DNA from: Lewinellaceae bacterium
Lineage (GTDB): Bacteria > Bacteroidota > Bacteroidia > Chitinophagales > Saprospiraceae
Length of the DNA: 64,000 nt
Assembly (NCBI GenBank): GCA_020636005.1
Contig: JACJYR010000003.1
Coordinates: 186,001 to 250,000, forward strand
Reading direction: 5' to 3'
Part shown: positions 1-8,405 of the stretch, one piece after another
Layout of the letters: the number at the start of each line of letters is the position of its first letter
Numbering within the stretch: position 1 is the stretch's first letter
Notes under the pieces: model-generated
The model's input: only the letters and a program-made list of their open reading frames with translations
The model's database searches: none
Told to the model about the DNA's origin: nothing
Position numbers and translations under genes: made by a program

Positions 1-234
1 TTGCAAGTCGGCATCCCGGCAGTATTCTTTCAAAAAAGCCGGCTTGTCGTAGATGCCATCTATTTGGGTGGGATCGACGAGGTAAATGGAATCCAGTTGG
101 CGGTCGTAGATGCCCATCTCCATTTCGTCCTGCGGGGAGCCAACCTTGGGCCTGGACTTTAGTTCCTCCACCTGGCCGCTCTCGGTAACGTAGTTCGGCA
201 CATCGGTTTGACTGCCCTCGGCCTCCACGGTCAT
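1..234 (-). CDS. Hypothetical protein, 3' part outside the window
   Basis: An open frame runs without a stop from an ATG (complement of 232-234) leftwards off the window edge, giving at least 78 codons. It starts MTVEAEGSQTDVPNYV and is acidic and hydrophilic, with no signal peptide or membrane segment in the visible part. I do not recognise a family. It is divergent from the phosphodiesterase gene on the right, so the intergenic region would serve both. The call rests on the clean open frame, good codon use and position; the product is unknown. Confidence 0.55.
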   Translation of the reverse strand, partial: MTVEAEGSQTDVPNYVTESGQVEELKSRPKVGSPQDEMEMGIYDRQLDSIYLVDPTQIDGIYDKPAFLKEYCRDADLQ

Positions 235-283
235 TTGAAAAGTGACAAATGTTGAATGCCAAAATGCTGTCGTTCCGACCCCG

Positions 284-312
284 CTTTACAATTCTTTCAA
301 TTTTTCTTAAAC
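284..312 (+). promoter_or_regulatory. Candidate Pho-box-like tandem repeat
   Basis: Three 7-mers, CTTTACA, TTTCAAT and CTTAAAC, start at 284, 295 and 306, an exact 11-bp period. They lie about 120 bp before the secreted phosphodiesterase gene. The period matches the known layout of PhoB/PhoP/SphR sites. Individual repeats are degenerate, so this copy is suggestive only. Confidence 0.35.
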
Positions 313-432
313 CTTTATTTCCTCCTTCTTTTTTCCAAGCACCATTTTTGCAAATAATGGTTGTTGGCTGATGTAGCGCTATTTGTCGGTAAAACATGCA
401 GGCCAGAACATCCCCCTCAACCTTTCGCAAAA

Positions 433-1377
433 ATGAAACACCTCATCGTTTACGCATGTGTGGCTGCAAGCCTTTCAGGTGGCCCGTTTTCACCCGTTTT
501 CAAAGCTCAATCAATGGGTGGGGAGGGGTATTCTGAAAGCAGCATTTTTCCCGAAAGTATTGACAGCCCATTGCTTGAAAAATCTTTGCCGCCCATGGAT
601 TACCCATTGTTGCAGGCACATGCGCACAACGATTACCAGCACACACGACCCCTCTTCGATGCCCTGGCCCATGGCTTCAATTCTATTGAAGTAGATGTAC
701 ATCTTATCAACAACGAACTTTACGTTTACCACGATTCTCCAATGATATTGGACAAAAACAAAACGCTGAAGAACCTTTACCTCGAACCTTTAAGATTGCT
801 GGTAGAAAAAAACAATGGCCAGGTTTACCCAAAAAGCAACGCTCCGCTACTGCTCATGGTGGATATAAAAACGGAAGCCTTGGCCACCTACAATGCACTG
901 AAAAAGCAGCTTACCCCGTACGCCGATTTTATTTCATCCTGTGAAAATGGAAAACTTACCAATAATGCCGTGCGGGTTTTTCTCTCCGGCAACCGCCCAG
1001 TCGAAGAAATGGCCAAAGAGACCTTCCGCCTAATGGATCTGGATGGCCGCATCGAAGACTTGGGGAAAGGCTACCCGCCCGATCTCATGCCCGTCATCAG
1101 CGAAAGTTTTATCAACGTTTTCGGTATTGGATTGCCCGGCAGCCCTATTTCAGACAGCCAGTGGGATTTGTTCAAAAGGCTATCCCGCCTTGTGCATTCA
1201 GAAGGGAAAAAAATGCGCCTCTGGGCCAGCCCCGAAAAGGAAGCGGTTTGGGAAAAACTGCTCGAAAATGGCGCAGACTTCATCAATACCGACGAGTTGG
1301 AGCGCCTCCGCCTGTTTTTCTCCAACTGTCATGTCGGGCTATCCCCGCTGTGTGCAGTGAATGTGTCCGACCGGTAA
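433..1377 (+). CDS. Secreted PI-PLC/glycerophosphodiester phosphodiesterase family protein
   Basis: Predicted extracytoplasmic phosphodiesterase of the GDPD/PI-PLC TIM-barrel superfamily, which cleaves glycerophosphodiesters or phosphoinositides. Residues 1-27 from the ATG at 433 form a signal peptide (MKHLIVYACVAASLSG). An in-frame TTG exists at 361, but starting there would bury the signal, so 433 is preferred. The catalytic signature is visible: HAHND at about 63-67, then E86-x-D88-x-H90 and H100, in the order known for GDPD metal and acid-base residues. Length (314 aa) is normal. It is monocistronic with a possible Pho-box-like repeat upstream, which fits a role in phosphorus scavenging. 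The substrate cannot be deduced. Confidence 0.8.
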   Translation: MKHLIVYACVAASLSGGPFSPVFKAQSMGGEGYSESSIFPESIDSPLLEKSLPPMDYPLLQAHAHNDYQHTRPLFDALAHGFNSIEVDVHLINNELYVYHDSPMILDKNKTLKNLYLEPLRLLVEKNNGQVYPKSNAPLLLMVDIKTEALATYNALKKQLTPYADFISSCENGKLTNNAVRVFLSGNRPVEEMAKETFRLMDLDGRIEDLGKGYPPDLMPVISESFINVFGIGLPGSPISDSQWDLFKRLSRLVHSEGKKMRLWASPEKEAVWEKLLENGADFINTDELERLRLFFSNCHVGLSPLCAVNVSDR

Positions 1378-1566
1378 CGCAAACTTCAACAAAGATTAAC
1401 CCTGTGGCACCATCCTCTGTCTGCCAGTTTCCCATTCTTTGTCCCTCCGATACCCGGGCCATCCTGCTGCAGTGGTAAGGGAAGTTAGGGGGTGAGGTGC
1501 TTCACTTTAAGTGTATTTGGTATCCATTTATTTTTCACCTTTTACATAGCTGACAGATTCTTGACC

Positions 1567-2376
1567 ATGACAGATCAATTTTCCTTAAAAAACAAAACCG
1601 CTATCGTCACGGGAGCAACAGGCTTGCTTGGCCAACAGCACTGCCACGCCCTGGCCGAAGCTGGCGCCCATGTAGTGGCCGCTGACCTACAATTGACTGA
1701 TTGTCAACGGGTAGTGGATGAGTTGCCCAATGGCCCGCACCTCGCCCTGTCGCTGGACGTAACCAAGCCCGTTTCGCTCGAAGCAGGCAAGGAGTCCGTT
1801 ATTTTTCATTTTGGCAAAATAGATGTGCTGGTCAATAATGCCGCCGTTAACGATATGTTTGAAAACCCTGCACTTGCCGCCGAGCAGTCCAGGTTTGAAA
1901 ATTATCCCCTGAACAGTTGGCTGCGCTCATTGGAGGTCAACGTCACAGGGGTATTTCTCGCTTCGCAAATTTTTGGAAAACCTATGGCCGAACAGGGCAA
2001 CGGCAGTATTATCAACATCGCCAGCACCTACGGCATGGTCGGCCCCGACCAATCGCTCTACCAAATGCCCGATGGCACACAGGCATTTTACAAAAGCCCA
2101 GCCTACCCAGCCACGAAAGGGGCGGTGCTGAATTTCACCCGTTATCTGGCGGCCTATTGGGGTAAGAATGGCGTCCGGGTCAATGCCCTCTCACCCGGCG
2201 GCGTGGAGAATGGGCAGGAAGATTGGTTTGTCAAGAATTACAGCCAGCGCACAGCACTTGGCCGAATGGCCTCGCCGCAAGATTACAAGGGTGCGTTGGT
2301 ATTCCTGGCCAGCGATGCTTCTGCCTACATGACCGGGGCTAATTTGGTGATGGATGGCGGTTGGACGGCGGTTTGA
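1567..2376 (+). CDS. SDR family NAD(P)-dependent oxidoreductase
   Basis: Classical short-chain dehydrogenase, 269 aa from the ATG at 1567; upstream in-frame starts would add an unlikely hydrophobic leader. The Rossmann nucleotide-binding motif TGATGLLG lies at 15-22, the NNA motif near 90-92, and the catalytic set is Ser153, Tyr180 and Lys184 (YPATK). It is cytoplasmic. It precedes genes for nonulosonic acid synthesis on the same strand, and SDRs (PtmA-like) occur in legionaminic/pseudaminic acid clusters, so a sugar-precursor oxidoreductase is the best guess. However, about 500 bp separate it from the next gene and the substrate cannot be read from sequence. Confidence 0.82.
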   Translation: MTDQFSLKNKTAIVTGATGLLGQQHCHALAEAGAHVVAADLQLTDCQRVVDELPNGPHLALSLDVTKPVSLEAGKESVIFHFGKIDVLVNNAAVNDMFENPALAAEQSRFENYPLNSWLRSLEVNVTGVFLASQIFGKPMAEQGNGSIINIASTYGMVGPDQSLYQMPDGTQAFYKSPAYPATKGAVLNFTRYLAAYWGKNGVRVNALSPGGVENGQEDWFVKNYSQRTALGRMASPQDYKGALVFLASDASAYMTGANLVMDGGWTAV

Positions 2377-2380
2377 GGAG

Positions 2381-2412
2381 AGGATGAGAGGATGAGAGGA
2401 TGAGAGGATGAG
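2381..2412 (+). repeat. Four tandem 8-bp repeats (AGGATGAG)
   Basis: Four exact head-to-tail copies of AGGATGAG follow directly after the SDR stop codon, with a fifth partial copy (AGGG). It is a simple-sequence array that could vary in copy number by slippage; it is outside any coding frame. Confidence 0.85.
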
Positions 2413-2430
2413 AGGGTATGCTGCATTTTA

Positions 2431-2518
2431 TGTAAACCTTCCGTAAACCAACCATTTTAATTTTAAAATTAAAATAACCACCCTTTAACCGACCGTACAT
2501 ACCAGCCAGCTAACATTG
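2431..2518 (+). promoter_or_regulatory. Candidate Pho-box-like repeats and -7 element
   Basis: GTAAACC recurs at 2432 and 2443, and AATAACC/TTTAACC at 2473 and 2484, each pair 11 bp apart. TAACATTG at 2511-2518 resembles the Bacteroidota -7 box TAnnTTTG. It sits 26 bp after the start of the second TTAACC hexamer (2485), exactly the spacing seen at 8240/8266. The nearest plus-strand gene starts 376 bp further on, so the target is uncertain. Confidence 0.45.
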
Positions 2519-2583
2519 CATCTTATTCTTCGCTAAGCTATATTGGAATTATTGGTAGTGGCATCTATTAACTGACGCAGGTA

Positions 2584-2654
2584 TTTTGAGAGAGCCGGGT
2601 TATCGAACCCGGCAGTTCTGGAACTGCCGGGTTCGATAACCCGGCCTCTCAAAA
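2584..2654. repeat. Nested palindrome, arms of about 35 bp
   Basis: Left arm 2584-2618 and right arm 2621-2654 are reverse complements except for one bulged A; the loop is 2 nt. Each arm contains its own palindrome (CCGGGTT-ATCG-AACCCGG), so the sequence can fold as one long hairpin or as a cruciform of two. It resembles REP/MITE-type extragenic elements; no transposase is next to it. Confidence 0.85.
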
Positions 2655-2893
2655 AGCAGTAAATGGCCAAGTGACTTTTTCATCCACCAGTTAAATAATG
2701 CCATTACCGAATTATTGAAAATTGCACCGCACTAATTAGGTCGTTATATTCAAGCGATAATTCAAACCGATAAATTCCATTTCATTGGATAGTAAATCAC
2801 GGCACAAGGAGTCGGTAGAAGATTGCTATATTTCAAAGCTGCGCAACATTCCTTCTCACTCCTCGCCTCTCACATCTAAAAAAAACAGCGGCA

Positions 2894-3937
2894 TTGGCAA
2901 GGAAAAAAAAGATTCTCTTCATCGGCGGCACGACCAACCAAACGACCATGATGCACCAGATTTATGCTTGCCTGGAAGGTGATTTTGATTGCTATTTTTC
3001 CCCCTTTTATGCGGATGGTATTTTGAATTTGATGGCCAAAGCTGGTCTTTTAGAAATGTCCCTGATGGGCAAATCAGCCTATAAAACCAACCTGGAATAT
3101 TGCCGGAAACATGGCCTTCAATGCGACTACCGGGGGACGATGCACGACTACGATCTGGTGTTCCAGTGCAACGATGTCATTTTTCCCAACAACCTGAGAA
3201 ACAAACAAATCATACTGGTGCAGGAAGGTACGTTGATGCCGAAAGACTGGCGCTATCAACTGGTCAAGCGCCTGAAACTACCACTGTATCTGGGGGACAC
3301 GGCCATGTTTGGCCTTTCCCATGCTTACCAATATTTGTGCGTGGCGAGCGAAGGTTATAAAGAAGAATTCATTTCCAGGGGTGTGAAACCGGAGCGCATC
3401 AGGGTGACGGGCATCCCCAATTTTGATGATGCGGAAAAGTATAAAAACAACGATTTCCCTCACCGGGATTTCGTGCTGGCCGCTACTTCCAACTTGCGGG
3501 AAAGCAAGCGCTTTGAGGATCGACCGGCCTTTATACAAAAAGCTAAAAATATCGCCGCTGGCCGTCCACTTATTTTCAAATTACACCCCCGTGAAAACCA
3601 CGAAAGGGCCATCCGTGAAATCAAGCAATATGCGCCGGGTTGTCCAATCTATACCACAGGAAAAATAGAGGAAATGATTGTCAATTGCACTGAATTGGTA
3701 GCAGATTTTTCATCCGTAATATTGGTTGCCGCAGCCCTAAATAAAAAGGTATATAGCGAACAATATACGCCAGAAAAAATAGCCAAATTAAGCCCATTGC
3801 AAAACGGTGGGACTTCCGCCCACTGTATTGCCAGTTTGGGCAGGGAATTATTGCAAAATCTGGCTAATCCGACCCAATGCCAACAGTTGCCACCTTCATC
3901 AAGATACCAGCCCTCGACGGTCTTGATTCAAAACTAA
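2894..3937 (+). CDS. GT-B-type glycosyl/glycerophosphotransferase-like protein
   Basis: A 347-aa cytoplasmic protein opening with a Rossmann-like strand (KKILFIGGTTNQ). The start is TTG at 2894: the frame is closed by a stop at 2816, and the next ATG (2947) would remove the first strand. Three landmarks recall bacterial sialyltransferases and CDP-glycerol glycerophosphotransferases: an acidic-Gly pair QEG at 110-112, KLHP at 229-232, and DFSS at 271-274. In those families they supply the base and bind the nucleotide. Given NeuB and an SpsF-like enzyme downstream, it may transfer the nonulosonic acid or build its acceptor. A UDP-GlcNAc 2-epimerase-like role is the alternative. Its end nearly abuts the dioxygenase-like gene. 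Confidence 0.6.
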   Translation: MARKKKILFIGGTTNQTTMMHQIYACLEGDFDCYFSPFYADGILNLMAKAGLLEMSLMGKSAYKTNLEYCRKHGLQCDYRGTMHDYDLVFQCNDVIFPNNLRNKQIILVQEGTLMPKDWRYQLVKRLKLPLYLGDTAMFGLSHAYQYLCVASEGYKEEFISRGVKPERIRVTGIPNFDDAEKYKNNDFPHRDFVLAATSNLRESKRFEDRPAFIQKAKNIAAGRPLIFKLHPRENHERAIREIKQYAPGCPIYTTGKIEEMIVNCTELVADFSSVILVAAALNKKVYSEQYTPEKIAKLSPLQNGGTSAHCIASLGRELLQNLANPTQCQQLPPSSRYQPSTVLIQN

Positions 3938-3942
3938 GCCTG

Positions 3943-4794
3943 ATGTCAGAACTAAAAAATGAATTTAATAAAAATGGCTATTTCGTGGTGAAAAATTCCT
4001 TCACAGATGCTGAAATACAATACTATATCGGTGAATTTGAAAAAATGAATGCCGTGAAGTCCAGGAATGCCTGGACGGTGCCCGATGGTGTAGTGCAGCA
4101 AAAGGCATTTTGGCCTATCATTTTTAAAGAGGAACTTTTGGCAAGGATAAGGGAAGTCCTGGGCGATGAAATCCGCTTTATGCAACACAACGATTTGCAC
4201 TATGGCTATTCGTCCTTCGCCTGGCACCGTGACAGCATCAACCGGGGATATGCTGAAACCTATCCAGATTGGCAAGAAGATAAGGAGCCTTATTTAATCG
4301 TTCGGGCAGGCTGCTACCTGCAGCCAGAGGAAGACAATTTCTGCCTTGGTGTGCTGCCGGGCAGCCATCGTTTTGGGGAGCAACTTTCCAAAGAAGAATT
4401 CTGTGATATAGATAGCTATTTGACCAAAACACAAATCGCCAAAGCCAAACTCGGCCTTGTTGACCACTTGAAAGAAAAGGCAGTTTGGATAAAAACCCAG
4501 CCGGGCGACTGCATCGTGTTTGACCCCCGGCTCATCCATACGGGTGGTGGCTTCGAGCGGCGCAAGTATTCCTTTTTTACTGCCTATGGCGTCGAGAATT
4601 TCCATTTCCGGCAGCATTATACGTATTACCGCCATTTGCGGAAAGACCTGGGCTACGAAGCAATCCCAAGCGCTTTAGTCAACATGCTGAAAGAGAACGG
4701 ATTGTATGCCACCGAAGAAAAATACAACGGGAAAATAGAAGGGGCCTGGGTGCCTTCCAACCTCTATTCCTTCGTCGCCAATTTCTTTGAATGA
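3943..4794 (+). CDS. Phytanoyl-CoA dioxygenase (PhyH) family protein
   Basis: Predicted Fe(II)/2-oxoglutarate-dependent oxygenase of 283 aa. The double-stranded beta-helix iron ligands are visible as H95-x-D97 (AWHRD) and a distal H199 (DPRLIHTGGG), with Arg206/Arg207 placed to bind 2-oxoglutarate. The ATG at 3943 lies 5 bp after the previous stop; an upstream in-frame ATG at 3877 would overlap the previous gene, so 3943 is chosen. The end overlaps the next start by 4 bp (ATGA), indicating translational coupling. In this cluster it could hydroxylate a sugar, a lipid carrier or a glycan. A PhnY-like role in phosphonate oxidation is conceivable but not favoured by the neighbours. Confidence 0.75.
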   Translation: MSELKNEFNKNGYFVVKNSFTDAEIQYYIGEFEKMNAVKSRNAWTVPDGVVQQKAFWPIIFKEELLARIREVLGDEIRFMQHNDLHYGYSSFAWHRDSINRGYAETYPDWQEDKEPYLIVRAGCYLQPEEDNFCLGVLPGSHRFGEQLSKEEFCDIDSYLTKTQIAKAKLGLVDHLKEKAVWIKTQPGDCIVFDPRLIHTGGGFERRKYSFFTAYGVENFHFRQHYTYYRHLRKDLGYEAIPSALVNMLKENGLYATEEKYNGKIEGAWVPSNLYSFVANFFE

Positions 4795-5855
4795 ACCCAC
4801 CCACTGGCACCAAATCCCGTTCCTTTGATTGGAGTAAAATGGCCAACCGCCTACTCTTGATCGTCGGTATTGGCATCGTGTTGAACCTGGTTTTTACCTA
4901 TTTTATTTCGGATGGTTTTCAATTGGCCAATTTTCTCCAATTCTCCAGTTTTTGGCTATTGGCTGCTTTCGCCCTGGCGATATTTCCCTGGGTTTGCCAT
5001 GCAATAGAATTGAAAATTTGGACTTCGTTCTTTAAGATACATTTCCCATTCAGGGATTGCATTCGCATTGCTGTGGCTACGGATTTGGGTTCGGCCATCA
5101 CACCGACCATGGTGGGCGGCGGCCCTATCAAAGTGGGGATGCTCGTGCATGGTGGCATGCCCATTGGCCAGGCTACCGCCATGCTGACTTTGACTGCGCT
5201 GGAAGATTTGTTTTTCTTCCTGATAGTTATTCCCCTTTCATTTGTATTCACTGACCCGATTTCCCTTTGCATACTACCTGGATTTGCCGAGAATCCACTG
5301 CATTATTTACCAAATATTTTGGTTGTTGTTTCAATACTTTCTTTAGCAACAATTACAGGCATTTATTTTTTGAAAAAATTTGGCTATTTGAAAAGAATAT
5401 TGGCTAAAATTCAAGCTATATTCCGTGACTTCATGGCTGCCATTCATCTTATTTTAAAAGACGGAAAATTGCATCTTGCTGGAGCAACCCTGGCGATATT
5501 CCTGCGATGGGTGTCCCGCTTTTTTATTTTGCTTTGTCTGGTAAAAGGGCTGGATTTGCAGGCAAACTACACCAAATTGTTCCTCTCCCAATGGATGATA
5601 GATTTGGTAATGACGGCCACGCCCACCCCCGGCGCCATAGGCGGGGCAGAAGGTGCATTTTATTTTATTTTTAAATCCATTTTACCCAAGTCACAAATTG
5701 GTTTAATCATGACCGTATGGCGCTTTTTCTCTTATTATTTGCTGCTCCTATTAGCCGCTATATTTTTGAATATGGTAAAAATAAAAAGCAGGGTTGTTAA
5801 GGGCGACATTTTTCAAAAAGGTGTCACCACTCAAATCAGACCGTTATCAAAATAA
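4791..5855 (+). CDS. Flippase-like integral membrane protein (LPG synthase TM / AglD family)
   Basis: A 354-aa polytopic membrane protein with about seven to eight hydrophobic segments, beginning at residues 18-38. The conserved patches DLGSAITPTMVGGGPIKVGM and TPTPGAIGGAEGAF are typical of the lysylphosphatidylglycerol synthase transmembrane / UPF0104 family. Related proteins sit in glycan and lipid-linked sugar clusters. It overlaps the PhyH-like gene by 4 bp, so the two are probably cotranslated. The likely role is membrane handling of a lipid-linked glycan intermediate, inferred from context; the exact substrate is unknown. Confidence 0.72.
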   Translation: MNPPTGTKSRSFDWSKMANRLLLIVGIGIVLNLVFTYFISDGFQLANFLQFSSFWLLAAFALAIFPWVCHAIELKIWTSFFKIHFPFRDCIRIAVATDLGSAITPTMVGGGPIKVGMLVHGGMPIGQATAMLTLTALEDLFFFLIVIPLSFVFTDPISLCILPGFAENPLHYLPNILVVVSILSLATITGIYFLKKFGYLKRILAKIQAIFRDFMAAIHLILKDGKLHLAGATLAIFLRWVSRFFILLCLVKGLDLQANYTKLFLSQWMIDLVMTATPTPGAIGGAEGAFYFIFKSILPKSQIGLIMTVWRFFSYYLLLLLAAIFLNMVKIKSRVVKGDIFQKGVTTQIRPLSK

Positions 5856-5862
5856 TATACCT

Positions 5863-8034
5863 ATGGAAATGACATTTCAAACAACAGCATCCCCAAAAAG
5901 AAAAGCCACCAACGGCCACCCCTTCGTCCTCGCCTGCATCCAGGCCCGCATGGGAAGCAGCCGTTTGCCGGGCAAGGTGATGAAAAAAATAATGGGCCGT
6001 GAAGTGCTCCTCTACATGTACGACCGGGTAGCCGCTGCACAAACGGTTGACAAAGTGATGGTTATTACTTCCACCTTGCCAGAAGATGATGTGATTGCCA
6101 ACCTCTGCATGGCGCATCACATCCCCTGCTTCCGGGGCAGCGAGAATGACCTGCTCGACCGCCACTACCAAGCTGCCGTGCAAGAAGGGGCTGATTTTGT
6201 ATTGAAAATACCTTCCGACTCACCCCTGACCGACTACCGGATCGTGGACAAAATGGTCAGCCAATGGCTGGCCAATATGCACGAACTGGATTTTGTGACC
6301 AACATCAACCCCGGCACTTTCCCGGATGGGCTGGATGTGGAAGGCTGTTCTTTTGAAGCCCTGGAAACCGCATGGAAACTGGCCGACCGGGATTACGAGC
6401 GGGAGCATACCTTTCCCTATATTTGGGAAAATCCAAGACAGTTTGCCATCCGGAATTTTACCAACCCTATCCCTTCGGAGCGCAATATGTTCATGTCGCA
6501 CCGCTGGACGCTGGACTATGAGGAGGACTTCGCTTTCATCACACGAATATTTGAAGAATTGCAGGATAAGCCGCTGTTTTCCATGTACGATGTACTGGAT
6601 TTGCTGCAAAAGAAACCTGAAATCGCCGCCATCAATGCCCAACACGCTGGGGTGAACTGGTACCGCAATCACGAATCAGAACTGGAAAAAATACCCCGTT
6701 ATCTGTACAAAACGACCGGCCCGCTGAAATTGCAAAAAGGCCTCGAACACCTTGAATACGCCAAAAAAATTATCCCGCTCGGCAGCCACACCCTCAGCAA
6801 AAGCACCATGCAATGGAGCGTCGGCGCCGTTCCGCTCTACCTCGAATCGGCCAAGGGCTGCGAGGTAACGGACATGGATGGTAACCGCTACATTGACTAC
6901 GGCATGGCGCTGGGGCCGTTCATCCTCGGCTACAGCGACGACGACGTGAACCAAGCCGTGGTAAAGCAACTGGGAAAAGGGACGATGTTCACCCTCTCGC
7001 ACCCCATAGAGGCACAGGCCGCCCAATTGATCATTGACCATGTGCCTTGTGCCGAGATGGTGCGCTTTGGGAAAAACGGAACAGATGCCACTTCCACCGC
7101 CATCAAGTTGGCGAGGGCTTATACCAATCGGGAAAAAGTTATCATCTGCGGCTACCACGGTTGGCAGGATTGGTATGTCGTCACCACGGAACGGAATGCG
7201 GGCATACCTGAGCGCTACGCTGACCTCATTTTGAGCACAAAATACAACGACCTCAACCACCTCGAATTCTTGTTGAACAAGTACAAAGGTGAAATCGCCT
7301 GCCTCATCATGGAGCCGGTCGGGGCGATAAAACCTGAAAATGGCTACTTGGAAAAAGTTCGGAAATTAACGCAGGAGCAAGGCATCCTGTTGATTTTTGA
7401 CGAGCTGTTCACCGGCTTCCGCTGGAGCATGGGCGGGGCGCAGGAATACTTCAACGTGACGCCGGATTTGGCCTGTTTCGGAAAAGCCATCGCCAACGGA
7501 ATGCCGTTGAGCTGCGTATGTGGCAAACGGGAATACATGGATCAGTTCGACCGGGTTTTTTATTCCGGGACTTATTTAGCGGAAACGTTGTCCCTGGCGG
7601 CTTCCATTGCCACCATTGAAAAACTCCAGTCGCACCACGTACACGAGCATATCCGGCAATTGGGGCAATACCTAATGGATAAATTTTCCGGATTAGTTGA
7701 AAAACATGGGTTGCGGGAAGAGGTGTCCATCATTGGATACCCATTCAAATCTGTGGTAAATCTGGCGGATGGGAAAGATTTTACTTCCTCTGAATTAAAA
7801 ACCTGGTTCCAGCAGGAGTGTGCTAAACGGGGTGTGCTGTTCATTGGATACCACCTCATTTCGTTGGCGCACACGAAAGAACATGTGGATTTTACCTTGG
7901 ATGTTTATGATGAAATAATGGGCAATTTAACAGTGCATTTGTCACAGGGGAAAAACATCAGGGAGTTACTGGCAGGTACTGTCATTACACCTGTTTTCAA
8001 AAATGTGGGGGATCGGAGTTCTTATAAGGATTAG
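5863..8034 (+). CDS. Fusion: SpsF-type nucleotidyltransferase and class III aminotransferase
   Basis: A 723-aa two-domain protein. Residues about 20-260 match the SpsF/CMP-KDO-synthetase-like nucleotidyltransferases: ACIQARMGSSRLPGKV is the nucleotide-binding signature, followed by KIPSDSPL. Residues about 290-715 form a PLP enzyme of the glutamate-1-semialdehyde aminomutase/class III aminotransferase type; FDELFTGFR supplies the PLP-ring aspartate and Lys541 (CFGKAIANGMP) the Schiff base. The ATG at 5863 is chosen over an upstream codon inside the preceding gene. One chain would thus aminate a sugar and activate a nonulosonic acid or sugar. The domains are usually separate proteins. No frameshift separates them. 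Confidence 0.8.
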   Translation: MEMTFQTTASPKRKATNGHPFVLACIQARMGSSRLPGKVMKKIMGREVLLYMYDRVAAAQTVDKVMVITSTLPEDDVIANLCMAHHIPCFRGSENDLLDRHYQAAVQEGADFVLKIPSDSPLTDYRIVDKMVSQWLANMHELDFVTNINPGTFPDGLDVEGCSFEALETAWKLADRDYEREHTFPYIWENPRQFAIRNFTNPIPSERNMFMSHRWTLDYEEDFAFITRIFEELQDKPLFSMYDVLDLLQKKPEIAAINAQHAGVNWYRNHESELEKIPRYLYKTTGPLKLQKGLEHLEYAKKIIPLGSHTLSKSTMQWSVGAVPLYLESAKGCEVTDMDGNRYIDYGMALGPFILGYSDDDVNQAVVKQLGKGTMFTLSHPIEAQAAQLIIDHVPCAEMVRFGKNGTDATSTAIKLARAYTNREKVIICGYHGWQDWYVVTTERNAGIPERYADLILSTKYNDLNHLEFLLNKYKGEIACLIMEPVGAIKPENGYLEKVRKLTQEQGILLIFDELFTGFRWSMGGAQEYFNVTPDLACFGKAIANGMPLSCVCGKREYMDQFDRVFYSGTYLAETLSLAASIATIEKLQSHHVHEHIRQLGQYLMDKFSGLVEKHGLREEVSIIGYPFKSVVNLADGKDFTSSELKTWFQQECAKRGVLFIGYHLISLAHTKEHVDFTLDVYDEIMGNLTVHLSQGKNIRELLAGTVITPVFKNVGDRSSYKD

Positions 8035-8405
8035 TAAATTTTGAATCATAGTAATTTGAGGAGGATTGGAAAGTGGATGAGGCGGACTGGACGGATTCTC
8101 ACGGACTTAATCCGCACCGATCTGCAAAATCCGCCGCCTCTGCTTTCCAATCACGATGTTAGGACAATTTAATTGAGATAACCAAAGTAAAATATCGGTA
8201 AATATGAGTGCCTATTTTTAAAGCTAAAATAACCCGCAATTAACCGCACCTAAACGCCCATCTTCTATCATTGCAGTACCATATTTAATCTTTATTTTGT
8301 TATTAAAATAAATAGCTAAAAGGCTTACTGCCGTTGGGTTTAGCAATATATAACACCAAGCTATACGCATGGTGAGTAAAGTTTTTATGCCTAAAAAATA
8401 AATAA
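8035..8405. other. Non-coding stretch before the KdsC-like gene
   Basis: No gene seen. An imperfect inverted repeat of about 90 bp (8064-8152; ends GATTGGAAAG and CTTTCCAATC, with GAGGCGG/CCGCCTC inside) may end transcription from the fusion gene. It is followed by the Pho-box-like repeats and a -7-like element. Confidence 0.6.
8228..8273 (+). promoter_or_regulatory. Candidate Pho-box-like triple repeat with -7 element
   Basis: AATAACC, ATTAACC and CTAAACG start at 8228, 8239 and 8250, three copies at an 11-bp period. TATCATTG at 8266-8273 resembles TAnnTTTG and sits 26 bp from the central hexamer, the same geometry as near 2485-2511. It would drive the phosphatase-NeuB pair about 130 bp downstream. 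Confidence 0.55.

Larger units (their letters stand above)
2377..2893. other. Non-coding stretch with repeats and a possible promoter
   Basis: No credible gene. It holds, in order, four 8-bp tandem repeats, two pairs of 11-bp-spaced TAACC-type repeats, a TAACATTG element resembling the Bacteroidota -7 box, and a long nested palindrome. The order suggests a regulated promoter with a structured leader for the genes starting at 2894. Confidence 0.5.

Noticed and set aside
3943..4794. PhyH-like gene as PhnY of the phosphonate route
   Set aside because: It is embedded in and coupled to the sugar cluster, 13 kb from the PhnZ-like gene; possible but not favoured.
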